DNA of 64,000 nt, taken from Actinomadura sp. DC4. Lineage in GTDB: Bacteria > Actinomycetota > Actinomycetes > Streptosporangiales > Streptosporangiaceae. Under the pieces are notes generated by a model. It was not told the DNA's origin, did not search any database, and saw only the letters and a list, made by a program, of their open reading frames with translations. Where the stretch lies: the NCBI RefSeq assembly GCF_030406325.1, contig NZ_JAUEQY010000027.1, positions 62,001 through 126,000 on the forward strand, in the 5' to 3' direction. Made by a program: the position numbers and the translations under genes. Positions 50,403-59,354 of this stretch are shown here, piece by piece (the first letter of the stretch is position 1; each line of letters starts with the position of its first letter).

Positions 50403-51359
50403 ATGACGGCGGAGCGGCCGATGCCTGCACAGGACGACGTGCTCGGTTACTTCGACACGCTGTCGAACTGGGGACGCTGGGGCGACGACGACGAGCTCGG
50501 CACTCTGAACCTCATCACCGACGACGTCCGGCTGGCAGCGGCGCGGGCCGTGCGCCACGGCAGGAGCGTGTCGTGCGCGTGGGAGGTCGCGGTACCGGGA
50601 GACATGGAGCGGTCGACGACGACGTGCCCGTGCGCCGCCGACATGCCGGGCGCCGAGAACATGCCGGTGCCGGCGTTCCACGACGACCGGCGCTGGGGGT
50701 TCTCGTCCGAGCGGCTCGGCATCACCTTCCACGGCAACACGCTCACCCACGTCGACTCGCCGTGCCACATCTTCTGGGACGGCACGATGTACAACGGGCG
50801 GTCGCACTCGCTGGTCGACGCCGCGACGGGCTCGGCGTGGGCGGCCGTCACGGCGGCGGCGAACGGGATCATCACCCGCGGCGTCCTGCTGGACGTCGCG
50901 AGGGTCCGCGACGTGCCGTGGCTGGAACCTGGGCAGGGCGTGACTCCCGACGACCTCGAGGAGGCCGAGCGCCGCCAGGGCGTACGGGTGCGATCCGGCG
51001 ACGCCGTGCTCCTACGGACCGGTTACGGCCGCGCCCGGCACGAGGCGGGGGAGTCCGGCGGCTTCTCACAGGCCGGCTGGCACGCGTCCTGCCTGCCGTG
51101 GCTGCACGAACGGGAGGTCGCGCTGATCGGCGCCGACACCCCTCAGGACGTCCAGCCGTCGGGGTACGGAGACGTGCTGATGCCGGTCCACGCCGTGAGC
51201 CTCGTCGCGATGGGGCTGTGGCTGCTCGACAACTGCGACCTGGAGGCGTGCGCGACGACGGCCGCCGAGCTCGGCCAGTGGGACTTCCACCTCACGGTCG
51301 CACCGGTCCGCTTCGCCGGCACGTCCGGCAGCCCGGTCAACCCGATCGCCACCTTCTGA
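50403..51359 (+). CDS. Cyclase-family (kynurenine-formamidase-like) metal hydrolase
   Basis: 318 residues of the PF04199 fold. The metal-binding motif reads HGNTLTHVDSPCH, in agreement with the family pattern HxxTHxDxxxH. Members hydrolyse N-formylkynurenine or isatin or cyclise polyketides. The N-terminus (LSNWGRWGDDDELGTLNLIT) is typical of the long bacterial group. ATG 50403 is in frame after GGAGGAG; an upstream ATG at 50395 is out of frame and stops at once. Confidence 0.85.
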   Translation: MTAERPMPAQDDVLGYFDTLSNWGRWGDDDELGTLNLITDDVRLAAARAVRHGRSVSCAWEVAVPGDMERSTTTCPCAADMPGAENMPVPAFHDDRRWGFSSERLGITFHGNTLTHVDSPCHIFWDGTMYNGRSHSLVDAATGSAWAAVTAAANGIITRGVLLDVARVRDVPWLEPGQGVTPDDLEEAERRQGVRVRSGDAVLLRTGYGRARHEAGESGGFSQAGWHASCLPWLHEREVALIGADTPQDVQPSGYGDVLMPVHAVSLVAMGLWLLDNCDLEACATTAAELGQWDFHLTVAPVRFAGTSGSPVNPIATF

Positions 51360-51378
51360 GCGCGGGACGGCGCCGTTC

Positions 51379-51771
51379 TCAGCCGCCGTACTCCTCGTCG
51401 GTGACGAGGTCGCCCCACTCGGTCTCGGGCCCGTCCTCGGGCGCCTCCCACATGGCGAGGTGGGTCATGAAGTGACCGGGCGCCGCACCGTGCCAGTGCC
51501 ACTCGCCCGGCGGCGTGTGGACGGTGTCGCCGGGACCGATCTCGACGATCTCCTCACCGCGCGCCTGGATCAGCCCACGCCCCTCGGTGACGTGCAAGGT
51601 CTGACCGACCGCGTGCCGATGCCAGGCGTTCCGGGCCCCGGGCGCGAACCGCACCACGTTGACCCGGATACGGGACGGCGGCTCACCCTTGACCACGACG
51701 TCGAGCCAGACGTCGCCGGTGAACCTCTCGGCGGGCGCCTTCACGGTCGGCTGCTTGTTCAGGAACTCCAC
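51379..51771 (-). CDS. Cupin-domain protein
   Basis: 130 residues, one cupin barrel. Motif 1 reads AWHRHAVGQTLHVTEG and motif 2 GDTVHTPPGEWHWHG, giving three His and likely one Glu for metal binding. This carboxymuconolactone-decarboxylase-like cupin type often has no assigned reaction. The 133-base gap upstream separates it from the nucleosidase operon. Confidence 0.87.
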   Translation of the reverse strand: MEFLNKQPTVKAPAERFTGDVWLDVVVKGEPPSRIRVNVVRFAPGARNAWHRHAVGQTLHVTEGRGLIQARGEEIVEIGPGDTVHTPPGEWHWHGAAPGHFMTHLAMWEAPEDGPETEWGDLVTDEEYGG

Positions 51772-51904
51772 GTGCCTTCCTTTCGCTCGGCTCGCGAGCA
51801 GGTCCAGCGCCTCCTGCGACGGTGCGGGCGTCGAGCGGCGGCCCGGCCGTCCCTGGCTCAGAGGCTATGCCCCCGGCATGACCTGGCACGGCAGGCCTGT
51901 CGGC

Positions 51905-53899
51905 TCAGGACTCCGGGTCCCGCATGGTGTCCGCGAATGTCCTCGCGCGAGCCTTTCCGCGTTGGGACTCCCGGGCGATCCACCGCTTCCCCTCCGCGGC
52001 GATTCCTTCCAGTACGTGGAGGGTGTGCTGGAAGCCCGCCGCGTCCAGCGTGGCTCTGGAGACCTCCCCGAGGCTCTCACCGTCCTCGAGCTGTTCCATC
52101 CCCGGGTCCATGACCTGGACCTCGATCTCCTGCCCGTTGACGAGCGAGAGCTCGAACGTGCGCCTGTCGTCGTCCGCCTGGCCCACCCGTACGGCCGCGA
52201 CCGCCTCGTAGCGGTAGTTGGTCCGGTGCCGGTCGTGGAAGCTGCCGTGCGCGAAGTCGAGCCGGGCGGTGAGCTGGCGCACCCCGTCGGCGGTCAGGAG
52301 GAAGACGAGGAAGTCATATCCCTCGTACCGCCAGGGGCCGCGCTTGATCCGCGCGCGTTTCGACGAAGCGGCGCGTGTCTCGACGAAGGCGTAGGCGATG
52401 ACGCTCTTCATGGTCAGCCGGTAGTGCCGCAACGCCTCACTCAGCAGCATCTTCCGGTCGCAGTCCAGCCAGGCCGCCATCTCGGCGTCTCCGGGCTTGC
52501 CTGCCAGCCTCTTGCGCCATCTGTCGTACGCGGCCCTGTCCCCTTCCAGCGTCCGCCGGCTCTCGAGACGGTCGTGGACGGCCCGGCGACTCTCCAGGGT
52601 GATGTGGAGCCGGGCGCGGGCGGCGACGCACGCGCCGATCAGCGCGACGGCCGCCGAGCGCGCCGCGCTCAGGGGGCTGTCGGCCACCGCGTCGCCCACC
52701 GCCCAGGTCCATCCCGCGGCGAGGAGGGCGAGACCGAGGATCGCCGTGAACCGGGTGGTCAGGGGCGTCGCTAGGTCGGTCCGGTAGCTTCGCAGGGTGC
52801 CGTTCTGCCAGCGGTCTCCGACGTCGCGCACCCGGTGCCGGATGAGCCAGTGCAGCCTCTCGGCACCCGTTCTCTGCTCCCGGAAGGTCTCGACGATCTC
52901 GTCGCGGATGCTCTGGCGGACCCCCGCGGTCTCGGCCAGCCAGACCTGGCGGTCCATTCCACGCGGGACGTACCTGGCGAAGTAGTGAGCGAAACGGTCG
53001 TCGACTCTGCGCGCAAAACCCCCGGCGGGCGCGCTGTTCCGGCGGTGCCGGGATCCGCCGTACTCCGCGTCCTTCGCGCGGCGTCGCACCACGCGGAAGC
53101 GCCAGTCCATGCCGCTGCCCGCCCCGACGTGGCCGGCGAGGAGGCTCAGGACGTACACGAGGAGGGCGGAGACGTGTCCCGCCCGCGCCAGGAGATAACC
53201 GAGGTGGACCGTCGCTCCGACGAAGACCGCCGTCGCGGCCACGACGTGGATCCACGTGGCGACCGGGATCTCGGCGTCGGCCACCGCGCGGGGCCGGGGC
53301 TCGGCCGGGTCCGGCTGGAAGAACATCCAGACGCGGTCCGCCCGGTCGCCCGCCGTCTGGTCCCGCTCGGCCTGGGCCAGGGCCAATTCCCACATGCGGT
53401 CCTGGAGCGGCCCGTCCAGGAACATCTCCAGATGTTTCAGGATCGGGGTGCGCTGAGCGTCGTCGAGCTTGTCGAACTCCGCCAACAGCGCGTGGAGGTC
53501 GTTTTCGGGGTTCTCCGCGAAGTCCAATAAGCGATCGATCATCCGTACGCCGGCCGTCCACCCGTCGTCACCGGTGAGGCCGATCACGCGGTGCTTGTTC
53601 TTGAGGATGGCGACCTCGTCGTCGGACAGCTCGTTCCACGTCCGGCCGCTGACCAGGGAGAGAAGCCAGTAGAAGCAGACCTCGTCGGTGTGGTACTCGG
53701 CCATGACGGCCTCGTGGATGAGCTCTCTTCCCCGGCTCGGCACGTTGCCGTCGAGAAAGCGCACACCGACCCTGAACTTCTGCTCGGGCGAGGCGCCCGG
53801 GGGCACCATGTAGTGAAGATCGCCGTGAACGACTCCCACCTGCACGCCGACGTAGGAGTCCTCGGCGGTATTGATCACGGTCGGGTCGGGGCCCGTCAC
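51905..53899 (-). CDS. Four-TM protein with N-terminal RHIM/BASS-like signalling motif
   Basis: 664 residues from a GTG that overlaps the stop of the nucleosidase gene (GTGA). Residues 10-28 carry NTAEDSYVGVQVGVVHGDL, with the V-Q-V-G core of RHIM-type amyloid motifs. Residues 50-200 are helical. TM pairs lie at about 215-260 and 384-429, with a cytosolic basic stretch between. The C-terminal 200 residues (TNYRYEAVAAVRVG; FELSLVNGQEIEVQV; TLHVLEGIAAEGK) form a soluble domain seen in other actinomycete proteins, as far as I recall, without a known function. It may be the membrane-acting effector or the sensor paired with the nucleosidase. Confidence 0.75.
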   Translation of the reverse strand: MTGPDPTVINTAEDSYVGVQVGVVHGDLHYMVPPGASPEQKFRVGVRFLDGNVPSRGRELIHEAVMAEYHTDEVCFYWLLSLVSGRTWNELSDDEVAILKNKHRVIGLTGDDGWTAGVRMIDRLLDFAENPENDLHALLAEFDKLDDAQRTPILKHLEMFLDGPLQDRMWELALAQAERDQTAGDRADRVWMFFQPDPAEPRPRAVADAEIPVATWIHVVAATAVFVGATVHLGYLLARAGHVSALLVYVLSLLAGHVGAGSGMDWRFRVVRRRAKDAEYGGSRHRRNSAPAGGFARRVDDRFAHYFARYVPRGMDRQVWLAETAGVRQSIRDEIVETFREQRTGAERLHWLIRHRVRDVGDRWQNGTLRSYRTDLATPLTTRFTAILGLALLAAGWTWAVGDAVADSPLSAARSAAVALIGACVAARARLHITLESRRAVHDRLESRRTLEGDRAAYDRWRKRLAGKPGDAEMAAWLDCDRKMLLSEALRHYRLTMKSVIAYAFVETRAASSKRARIKRGPWRYEGYDFLVFLLTADGVRQLTARLDFAHGSFHDRHRTNYRYEAVAAVRVGQADDDRRTFELSLVNGQEIEVQVMDPGMEQLEDGESLGEVSRATLDAAGFQHTLHVLEGIAAEGKRWIARESQRGKARARTFADTMRDPES

Positions 53900-55029
53900 G
53901 ACAACACCCGGGCCAGGGCGATGGCGGCCGTGACCACGGCGGTCAGCTCGGCCACGTCGGCGATGAGCCCGCGGATCTTCTTGAGCGCGAGCATCAGCGT
54001 GACCCGGCCCTCCGGCGTGTTCGTCCTGAGCGCCTCGTCGGCGGAGGTGAGCTCCGCCTCGGCCGCGTCGTACGTGTCCTGGTCCAGGTCGCCGACCGCC
54101 CGCGCCCGCTTGAGCCGGCCGCGCAGGTCGACGAGTGCTCCCGTGAGGTCGCCGTACGGGCGCGGCCCGGAGTCGAACCGGACACCGCCGTACACGGTGC
54201 CGGCCTGCACTCCCACGAAGGCGTTTCCCTTGGCGATGTTCTGGTTGGTCCCCGGCATGTGTTCTCCCGTTTCCGCAGGTCGTCCGCTGTCCTCGTCGGC
54301 CAGGCCGTCGGCCAGGACCGCGGCGAAGGCCGCCGCGCCGGCGACCGCGCGTGGCTGCCACCGCGCCCGGTCGGTGTCCTCTTTCGTGCCGTCGGCCCGG
54401 TCGCTGACTCCCCGGATCACGGCGACGAGCGCTCGGTTCAGGTGCCCGGCCTGAGCCACACCGGCGCCTTCCATCTCGACGGCCAGCGCGTCGTTGTAGT
54501 TGCCGTCGAGCCAGCGGGCGTGCGCGGAGTGCGCGGAGTCCAGGACGACCTCGCCGGCGGCGATGGGCCCGAAGTGCACCTTGGGGGTCTCGCCCGGAAG
54601 ATCGCGCGCCCAGGAGCCGCTCCGGGCGACGTGCCGGGCGATCTGGTCGACGGCGTGGGAGGTCTCCCAGACGCGGGGGCGGCTCTTGAAGCCGTCGTCC
54701 TCGCTCGTGCCGCCGTGATAGGCGTAGATGTGCGTGGCCACCACCACATCTCCCAGCGCGACGTGGGAGCGCCGGGCGCCGGCGACCCCGACGAACAGCA
54801 GGGCGGCCGGCGTGAACGCGGCGATGGCGCGCTCGGCGAGCACGGCGGCGGACTGGTTGCCCTTGCCGGCGTGAGCCAGTGCCACCTCGCACCGGCCGCC
54901 GGCGAGCCGTCCGACTTCGAAACGGGTGCCCTGCGCGTGCTTGCGCAGGCGTGGGTCGACTAATTTTTCGCGGACGGCCTGGTACTCCAGGTCCAGTGCC
55001 GTGAGGATCACGACCGGACTACGGCTCAC
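53896..55029 (-). CDS. Nucleoside phosphorylase/nucleosidase fused to RHIM/BASS-like motif and helical domain
   Basis: 377 residues. Residues 1-245 form a PNP/MTA-SAH-nucleosidase domain with Glu15 in ALDLEYQAV, GVAGA at 81-85, the ribose-binding Glu in VEMEGAG (184-190) and catalytic Asp210 in RGVSD. Residues 264-283 hold NIAKGNAFVGVQAGTVYGGV, matching the motif at the start of the next gene's product. Residues 295-377 are helical (LALKKIRGLIADVAELTAVV). It should cleave the glycosidic bond of a nucleoside or nucleotide; related domains serve as ATP-depleting or cell-death effectors. It overlaps both neighbours, so the three products are made together. Confidence 0.82.
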   Translation of the reverse strand: MSRSPVVILTALDLEYQAVREKLVDPRLRKHAQGTRFEVGRLAGGRCEVALAHAGKGNQSAAVLAERAIAAFTPAALLFVGVAGARRSHVALGDVVVATHIYAYHGGTSEDDGFKSRPRVWETSHAVDQIARHVARSGSWARDLPGETPKVHFGPIAAGEVVLDSAHSAHARWLDGNYNDALAVEMEGAGVAQAGHLNRALVAVIRGVSDRADGTKEDTDRARWQPRAVAGAAAFAAVLADGLADEDSGRPAETGEHMPGTNQNIAKGNAFVGVQAGTVYGGVRFDSGPRPYGDLTGALVDLRGRLKRARAVGDLDQDTYDAAEAELTSADEALRTNTPEGRVTLMLALKKIRGLIADVAELTAVVTAAIALARVLS

Positions 55030-55756
55030 TGTGCGGCTCCTTCGTGCTCGGTTCGGGTGGCCGGACCATCGGTGGATAGAGGACTTCGCGCGGGCCGGCC
55101 TTGAACAGCCGGGCCGGTCGGCCGGTCGCGGCCTTCCGCTCCGTACCGGCCGCGACGATGAATCCCTCGGTCTTCTGGACCTTGCGGTAGAAGTTCCTGG
55201 GGTCGAGGGGGATGCCCCACACCGCCTCGTACACGTCCTGCAGATCGGTGATCGTGAAGGTCGGCCCGCAGAACGCCGTCGCGAGAGCGGAGTGCTCCAG
55301 CTTGACGCGGGCCCGGTCGACGCCGTCGGTGACGATCCGGCGATGGTCGAAGGCGAGCGCCAGCTCCCCGGAGAGCACCTGGTCGACCCGTTGCCATCGG
55401 GCGTCGGCGGCGTCGGTGCCGGCGGTGGGTTCCGGCAGGCGCGGCGCGATCGCGAGATAGGCGACGGACACCACCCGTCCGCGGGGGTCGCGGCCGGGCT
55501 CGCCGTACACCCCCAGTTGCTCCAGCCGCAGCGTCTCGACGTCGAGGTCGGTCTCCTCTGACAGCTCCCGGTGAGCCGCGACGGCGAGGTCCTCCTCGGT
55601 GTGCCGCAGGAAGCCGCCCGGCAGGGCCTGGGCGCCCTTGTACGGATCGACGCCGCGCTCGATGAGGAGCACCTGCAGACGCGACTCGCGCAGCGTCAGG
55701 ATCACCAGGTCGACGGCGATCATGACGACGGGCGTAACCCACGGGTCGTCGGTCAT
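55019..55756 (-). CDS. NrtR-type NUDIX/winged-helix regulator
   Basis: 245 residues. The NUDIX-like domain (residues 8-150) has ALPGGFLRHTEEDLAVAA and RELSEETDL, spaced as in NrtR rather than in classical NUDIX hydrolases. The C-terminal winged helix (155-235) has FTITDLQDVYEAVWG and LDPRNFYRKV, then TGRPARLF. NrtR proteins bind ADP-ribose and repress NAD or sugar genes. It is the first gene of the operon and overlaps the nucleosidase gene by 11 bases. A palindrome 14 bases before its start is a likely operator. ADP-ribose hydrolysis remains possible. Confidence 0.85.
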   Translation of the reverse strand: MTDDPWVTPVVMIAVDLVILTLRESRLQVLLIERGVDPYKGAQALPGGFLRHTEEDLAVAAHRELSEETDLDVETLRLEQLGVYGEPGRDPRGRVVSVAYLAIAPRLPEPTAGTDAADARWQRVDQVLSGELALAFDHRRIVTDGVDRARVKLEHSALATAFCGPTFTITDLQDVYEAVWGIPLDPRNFYRKVQKTEGFIVAAGTERKAATGRPARLFKAGPREVLYPPMVRPPEPSTKEPHSEP

Positions 55757-55769
55757 GGGGGAAGAGTAG

Positions 55770-55792
55770 CTTTTTGTCTTCCTGACAGAAAG
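55770..55792. promoter_or_regulatory. Candidate NrtR operator
   Basis: CTTTTTGTC and GACAGAAAG flank 5 bases, matching as inverse copies at 8 of 9 positions. The site lies in the AT-rich strip just before the NrtR-type gene, where it could block its own promoter, and may also affect the divergent LtrA gene. Confidence 0.6.
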
Positions 55793-55924
55793 TGTTTCGC
55801 GGGAATCCGTACTTTTGCGGATCGGCCCGCCTGTGGGCCGTGGCCGTCCCTGACGCTGGTCAGGGGCTGGTTTTCGGATACTTTCGGGCGACCACCCCGC
55901 GCCGTACGTCCCAGGAGTCAGTCG

Positions 55925-57112
55925 ATGAGTGTCAGTAGCCCGACCGAGCGAACCGGGCGGATCGTGGCCCGGATGACGGCGCGGCGGCGGGATGAGGCGC
56001 ATCGGACCTCGACGCCGCTGGAGCTCTTCTTCGACCTGTGCTTCGTGGTCGCCGTCGCCCAGGCCGGGATCAGCCTCGTCCACGCCCTCGCGGAGAACCA
56101 CTTCGGCGGGGTCCTCAGCTACCTCTTCGTGTTCTTCGGGATCTGGTGGGCGTGGATGAACTTCTCCTGGTTCGCCTCCGCGTACGACTGTGACGACGTC
56201 CCGTACCGGCTCCTGACCCTGCTGCAGATGGCCGGCGTCCTGGTGTTCGCCGCCGGGGTGTCCCGCGCGTTCGACGACGGGGACTGGACGCTGACCGTGG
56301 TCGGCTACATCCTCATGCGCGCGGCGCTGACGAGTCAGTGGCTCCGGGCCTCACGAGGAGAGACGGGGGCGGCCGCCCGCACCACGCGCCGGTACGCCGC
56401 GGGTCTCCTGCTGTGCCAGGCGGGCTGGGTAGGGCTGCTCTTCGCCCCGGCGGACGGCCAGAGGTGGGTGTTCGCGCTCCTGGCCCTCGCGGAACTCTCG
56501 GTCCCGGTCATCGCCGAGCGCGACCACCAGACCTCCTGGCATCCGGAGCACATTATCGCCGAGCGCTACGGCCTGTTCACCATCATCGTGCTGGGCGAGA
56601 CGATCGCCGCCGCGACGGTGGCGGTGAAGTCCGGTCTCGACGAGCACCACGCACTGGACACGCTGCTGCCGACCGCGGCGGGCGGGCTGCTCATCGTCTT
56701 CGCCGCCTGGTGGATCTACTTCGCCGTACCCGCGCACACGTACCTGAGGTCGAACCGGCAGTCGATCCCCTGGGGGTACGGGCACTACGTGGTCTTCGCC
56801 GCCGCGGCCGCCATCGGGGCCGGTCTGGAGGTCGTCGTCGAGCACGCCATCGGCGAGGCCCACATCTCCGCGGTGAGCGCCAACGCCGCGGTGACGGTGC
56901 CCACGGCGGGCTACCTCGCCATGGTGTGGCTGATCCACATCCGCCACCACGCCTCCGGCACCGCACAGGCGACGTTGCCCGTGACGGCGGTCGCGGTCCT
57001 GGCCTGCACGTACGCGGGAGACGCGGCCGTACTGCTGGCGGGCCTGATCTGCGCGGCCGCCACCACCGTCATCGCCCTGAACACCCCCGGCGCTTCGGCC
57101 GCCACGGCCTGA
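55925..57112 (+). CDS. LtrA-family membrane protein
   Basis: 395 residues with about ten TM helices of the low-temperature-requirement A family. Landmarks are TPLELFFDLCFVVAVAQ near the N-terminus and HPEHIIAERYGLFTIIVLGE in the middle. Despite the name, the molecular function is not known; a transporter or channel role is often suggested. CAGGAG lies 7 bases before ATG 55925. Confidence 0.88.
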   Translation: MSVSSPTERTGRIVARMTARRRDEAHRTSTPLELFFDLCFVVAVAQAGISLVHALAENHFGGVLSYLFVFFGIWWAWMNFSWFASAYDCDDVPYRLLTLLQMAGVLVFAAGVSRAFDDGDWTLTVVGYILMRAALTSQWLRASRGETGAAARTTRRYAAGLLLCQAGWVGLLFAPADGQRWVFALLALAELSVPVIAERDHQTSWHPEHIIAERYGLFTIIVLGETIAAATVAVKSGLDEHHALDTLLPTAAGGLLIVFAAWWIYFAVPAHTYLRSNRQSIPWGYGHYVVFAAAAAIGAGLEVVVEHAIGEAHISAVSANAAVTVPTAGYLAMVWLIHIRHHASGTAQATLPVTAVAVLACTYAGDAAVLLAGLICAAATTVIALNTPGASAATA

Positions 57113-57118
57113 CCGCGG

Positions 57119-57733
57119 TCAGGACACCAACGCGACGCCGACGACCGCCAGCACGATGACCACGCCGAGCGCGAAGCCCGCCAAGGCGACCCGGTAGGGA
57201 TGCCGTTCGGCCCGCGACACGAGGCCCGGGTACGCCTCGGCGAGCTGCTGGGCGCTGACCGGGCCGCGGGGACCGCCGCACGGCACGCCGAGTGCGTCCA
57301 CCAGCCGGTCGAGCTGCCCGCGCGTGTAGTTGGTGTCGGACACCCTGATGACCGGCTTGCGGTGCGCGTCGAGCAGGAACAGGTTGTCGGTGGCTCCCGC
57401 GCGGGGCGCGGAGATGGTCGCCCGCACCACCTCGGTGACGTGTGCGCGTGACCGGCGCCGGGTGCCCAGGCCCCGTACGACGATCTCCTGCGCCGTAAGG
57501 GTGATCCGGCCGCGGACGAGGGCCGTGACCACCAGGACGATCGGTACGGCGAACAGGCCGCCCACGACCGGGGCGAACACCGTCGGAGCGTCGCCGGCCA
57601 AAACAGCGGCGACGATGCCCACACTGATCACCGCGAGCGCGACCAGCGTGACCAGCGCCTTCTGCCGATCCGGCCGCAGCACGAGATCACTCCGAACGCC
57701 GCGCGTACGAACCGCGCCTCTTCTTTCGGTCAT
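57119..57733 (-). CDS. Membrane protein with PH-like domain
   Basis: 204 residues. Two TM helices near 27-70 are followed by a cytosolic beta-rich stretch (ITLTAQEIVVRGLGTRRRSR; NLFLLDAHRKPVIRVSD) that looks like a bacterial PH domain, and a final TM helix at 180-203. Function unknown. Its stop lies 6 bases from the LtrA stop. Confidence 0.65.
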   Translation of the reverse strand: MTERRGAVRTRGVRSDLVLRPDRQKALVTLVALAVISVGIVAAVLAGDAPTVFAPVVGGLFAVPIVLVVTALVRGRITLTAQEIVVRGLGTRRRSRAHVTEVVRATISAPRAGATDNLFLLDAHRKPVIRVSDTNYTRGQLDRLVDALGVPCGGPRGPVSAQQLAEAYPGLVSRAERHPYRVALAGFALGVVIVLAVVGVALVS

Positions 57734-57789
57734 GCGACGAGAATGCCGCACGGGCCGGCGTCTGAGCCGTGCGGGTCCGCGGGCCGGGC

Positions 57790-59031
57790 TCAGGACGACT
57801 GAAGGCGGTCGTTCAGGAACTCCTGCTCGGCGGCGTTGTCGCTCAACGCCAGCGCCGCGCGGTAGGCCTCGGACGCCTCCGCGTCGCGGCCCAGGCGGCG
57901 CAGCAGGTCCGCCTTCGTCGCCGGCAGGTACCGGTAGCCCGCCAGCCGCCCGTCCTCCTCCAGCGCCGCGATCTCCGCGAGCGCCGCCTCCGGACCGGAC
58001 ACCATCGACACCGCCACCGCCCGGTTCAGCGCCACCACCGGCGACGGCCACACGCGCAGCAGCGCGTCGTACAACGTCACGATCTGCGGCCAGTCCGTCG
58101 CGGAGTACGAGCTCGCCTGGGCGTGCAGGCAGGCGATGGCGGCCTGCAGGGCGAAGCGCCCCGGTGGACCCCCGGTCAGCGCCGAGACCACCAGCCGGTC
58201 GGCCTCGGCGACCAGCGACGTGTCCCAGAGTGACCGGTCCTGCGCGTCCAGCCGCAGCAGCCGCCCGTCGGCCGACGTCCGTGACGCGCGGCGGGCCTCG
58301 TTGGCCAGCAGCAGCCCGAGCAGCCCGGCGACCTCCCGGTCGGCCGGCAGCAGCAGCCGCAGCATGCGGGCCAGGTCCACGGCGCGGGCGGTCAGCTCGT
58401 CCCGTACGAGAGTGCCGCCCGACGGGGCCGTGTGCCCGGTGGCGTAGAGCAGGTGGACGACGGACAGGACCGCGTCGAGCCGCGGCGGCAGATCGCCGGC
58501 CGCGGGCACGGCGTACGGGATGCGCGCGGCGGCGATCTTCTTCTTGGCCCGCGTCAGGCGGGCGGCCATCGTCGGTTCGGGGACGAGGAACGCCTGCGCG
58601 ATGTCCGGCGTCGCCACCCCGCACACCAGCCGCAGCGTCAAAGCGACCTGCGCCTCACGGGCCAGGGCCGGGTGGCAGCACGTGAAGATCAGCCGCAGCC
58701 GGTCGTCCGGGATCGTGTCGATCTCCACCTCGATCTCCACCGCGGCCTCCATGTCGGCCTCCTCCGGGCCCAGCAGCAAAGGGAGCTTGGCCGTCAGCGT
58801 CCGTCCGCGCCGCATGACGTTCAGCGCGTTCCGCCGGGCCACCGTCGTCAGCCACGCCCCGGGCCGTGACGGCACCCCGTCCGTCTCCCAGGTGCGCAGC
58901 GCCTGGACGTACGCGTCCTGCACGGCGTCCTCGGCCGTGTCGAGGTCGCGGGTCAGGCGGACCGTCGCGGCGAGCACGTACGCCCACTCGCGGCGGTGCG
59001 CCGCGGCGACCGCCTCCGGGACGTCGCTCAC
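57790..59031 (-). CDS. ECF42-type RNA polymerase sigma factor
   Basis: 413 residues. Sigma region 2 (DLDTAEDAVQDAYVQALRTW; PGAWLTTVARRNALN) and region 4 (LTLRLVCGVATPDIAQAFLV) are followed by a 230-residue C-terminal extension with TPR-like repeats (NRAVAVSMVSGPEAALAEI). This is the ECF42 group, which lacks an anti-sigma factor and uses the extension for control. The start overlaps the DGPF gene's stop (ATGA), the hallmark neighbour of ECF42 genes. Confidence 0.93.
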   Translation of the reverse strand: MSDVPEAVAAAHRREWAYVLAATVRLTRDLDTAEDAVQDAYVQALRTWETDGVPSRPGAWLTTVARRNALNVMRRGRTLTAKLPLLLGPEEADMEAAVEIEVEIDTIPDDRLRLIFTCCHPALAREAQVALTLRLVCGVATPDIAQAFLVPEPTMAARLTRAKKKIAAARIPYAVPAAGDLPPRLDAVLSVVHLLYATGHTAPSGGTLVRDELTARAVDLARMLRLLLPADREVAGLLGLLLANEARRASRTSADGRLLRLDAQDRSLWDTSLVAEADRLVVSALTGGPPGRFALQAAIACLHAQASSYSATDWPQIVTLYDALLRVWPSPVVALNRAVAVSMVSGPEAALAEIAALEEDGRLAGYRYLPATKADLLRRLGRDAEASEAYRAALALSDNAAEQEFLNDRLQSS

Positions 59032-59354
59032 GTGACCACGAAGCCGGCCATCGGCCGTACCTCGACGCCCCCGTCCACGACCGGGGTCATGCGGGCGAGC
59101 GCCAGCGCGTGGTCCAGGTCGCGGGCCTCCAGGACGAACACCCCGGCCATCGCCTCCTTCGTCTCGATGAACGGGCCGTCCGTGATCAGGTCGCCCCGTA
59201 CGGAGGTCGCCGTGTCGCTCGGCGACAGCGCGAGCCCGGCGACGATCCGGCCGCCCGCGGCGGCGATCCGCTCGGGCAACCGCTCGTGCGCCTCCACGAC
59301 CTCCGGTGGAAGGTCGGCCGAACCCTCGAAGATCAGCACCGCGTACTGCGTCAT
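59028..59354 (-). CDS. YCII-related DGPF-domain protein
   Basis: 108 residues; the signature DGPFIETKEAMAG lies near residue 58, with the ferredoxin-like YCII fold. DGPF proteins are the conserved partners and usual targets of ECF42 sigma factors; their biochemical role is unclear. It lies between the SRPBCC and sigma genes and overlaps both. Confidence 0.92.
   Translation of the reverse strand: MTQYAVLIFEGSADLPPEVVEAHERLPERIAAAGGRIVAGLALSPSDTATSVRGDLITDGPFIETKEAMAGVFVLEARDLDHALALARMTPVVDGGVEVRPMAGFVVT

Noticed and set aside
48809-51475. An 888-codon plus-strand frame across the dikinase-like and cyclase genes
   Set aside because: Out-of-frame Arg/Gly/Pro-rich reading that overlaps two genes with clear domains and ribosome sites.
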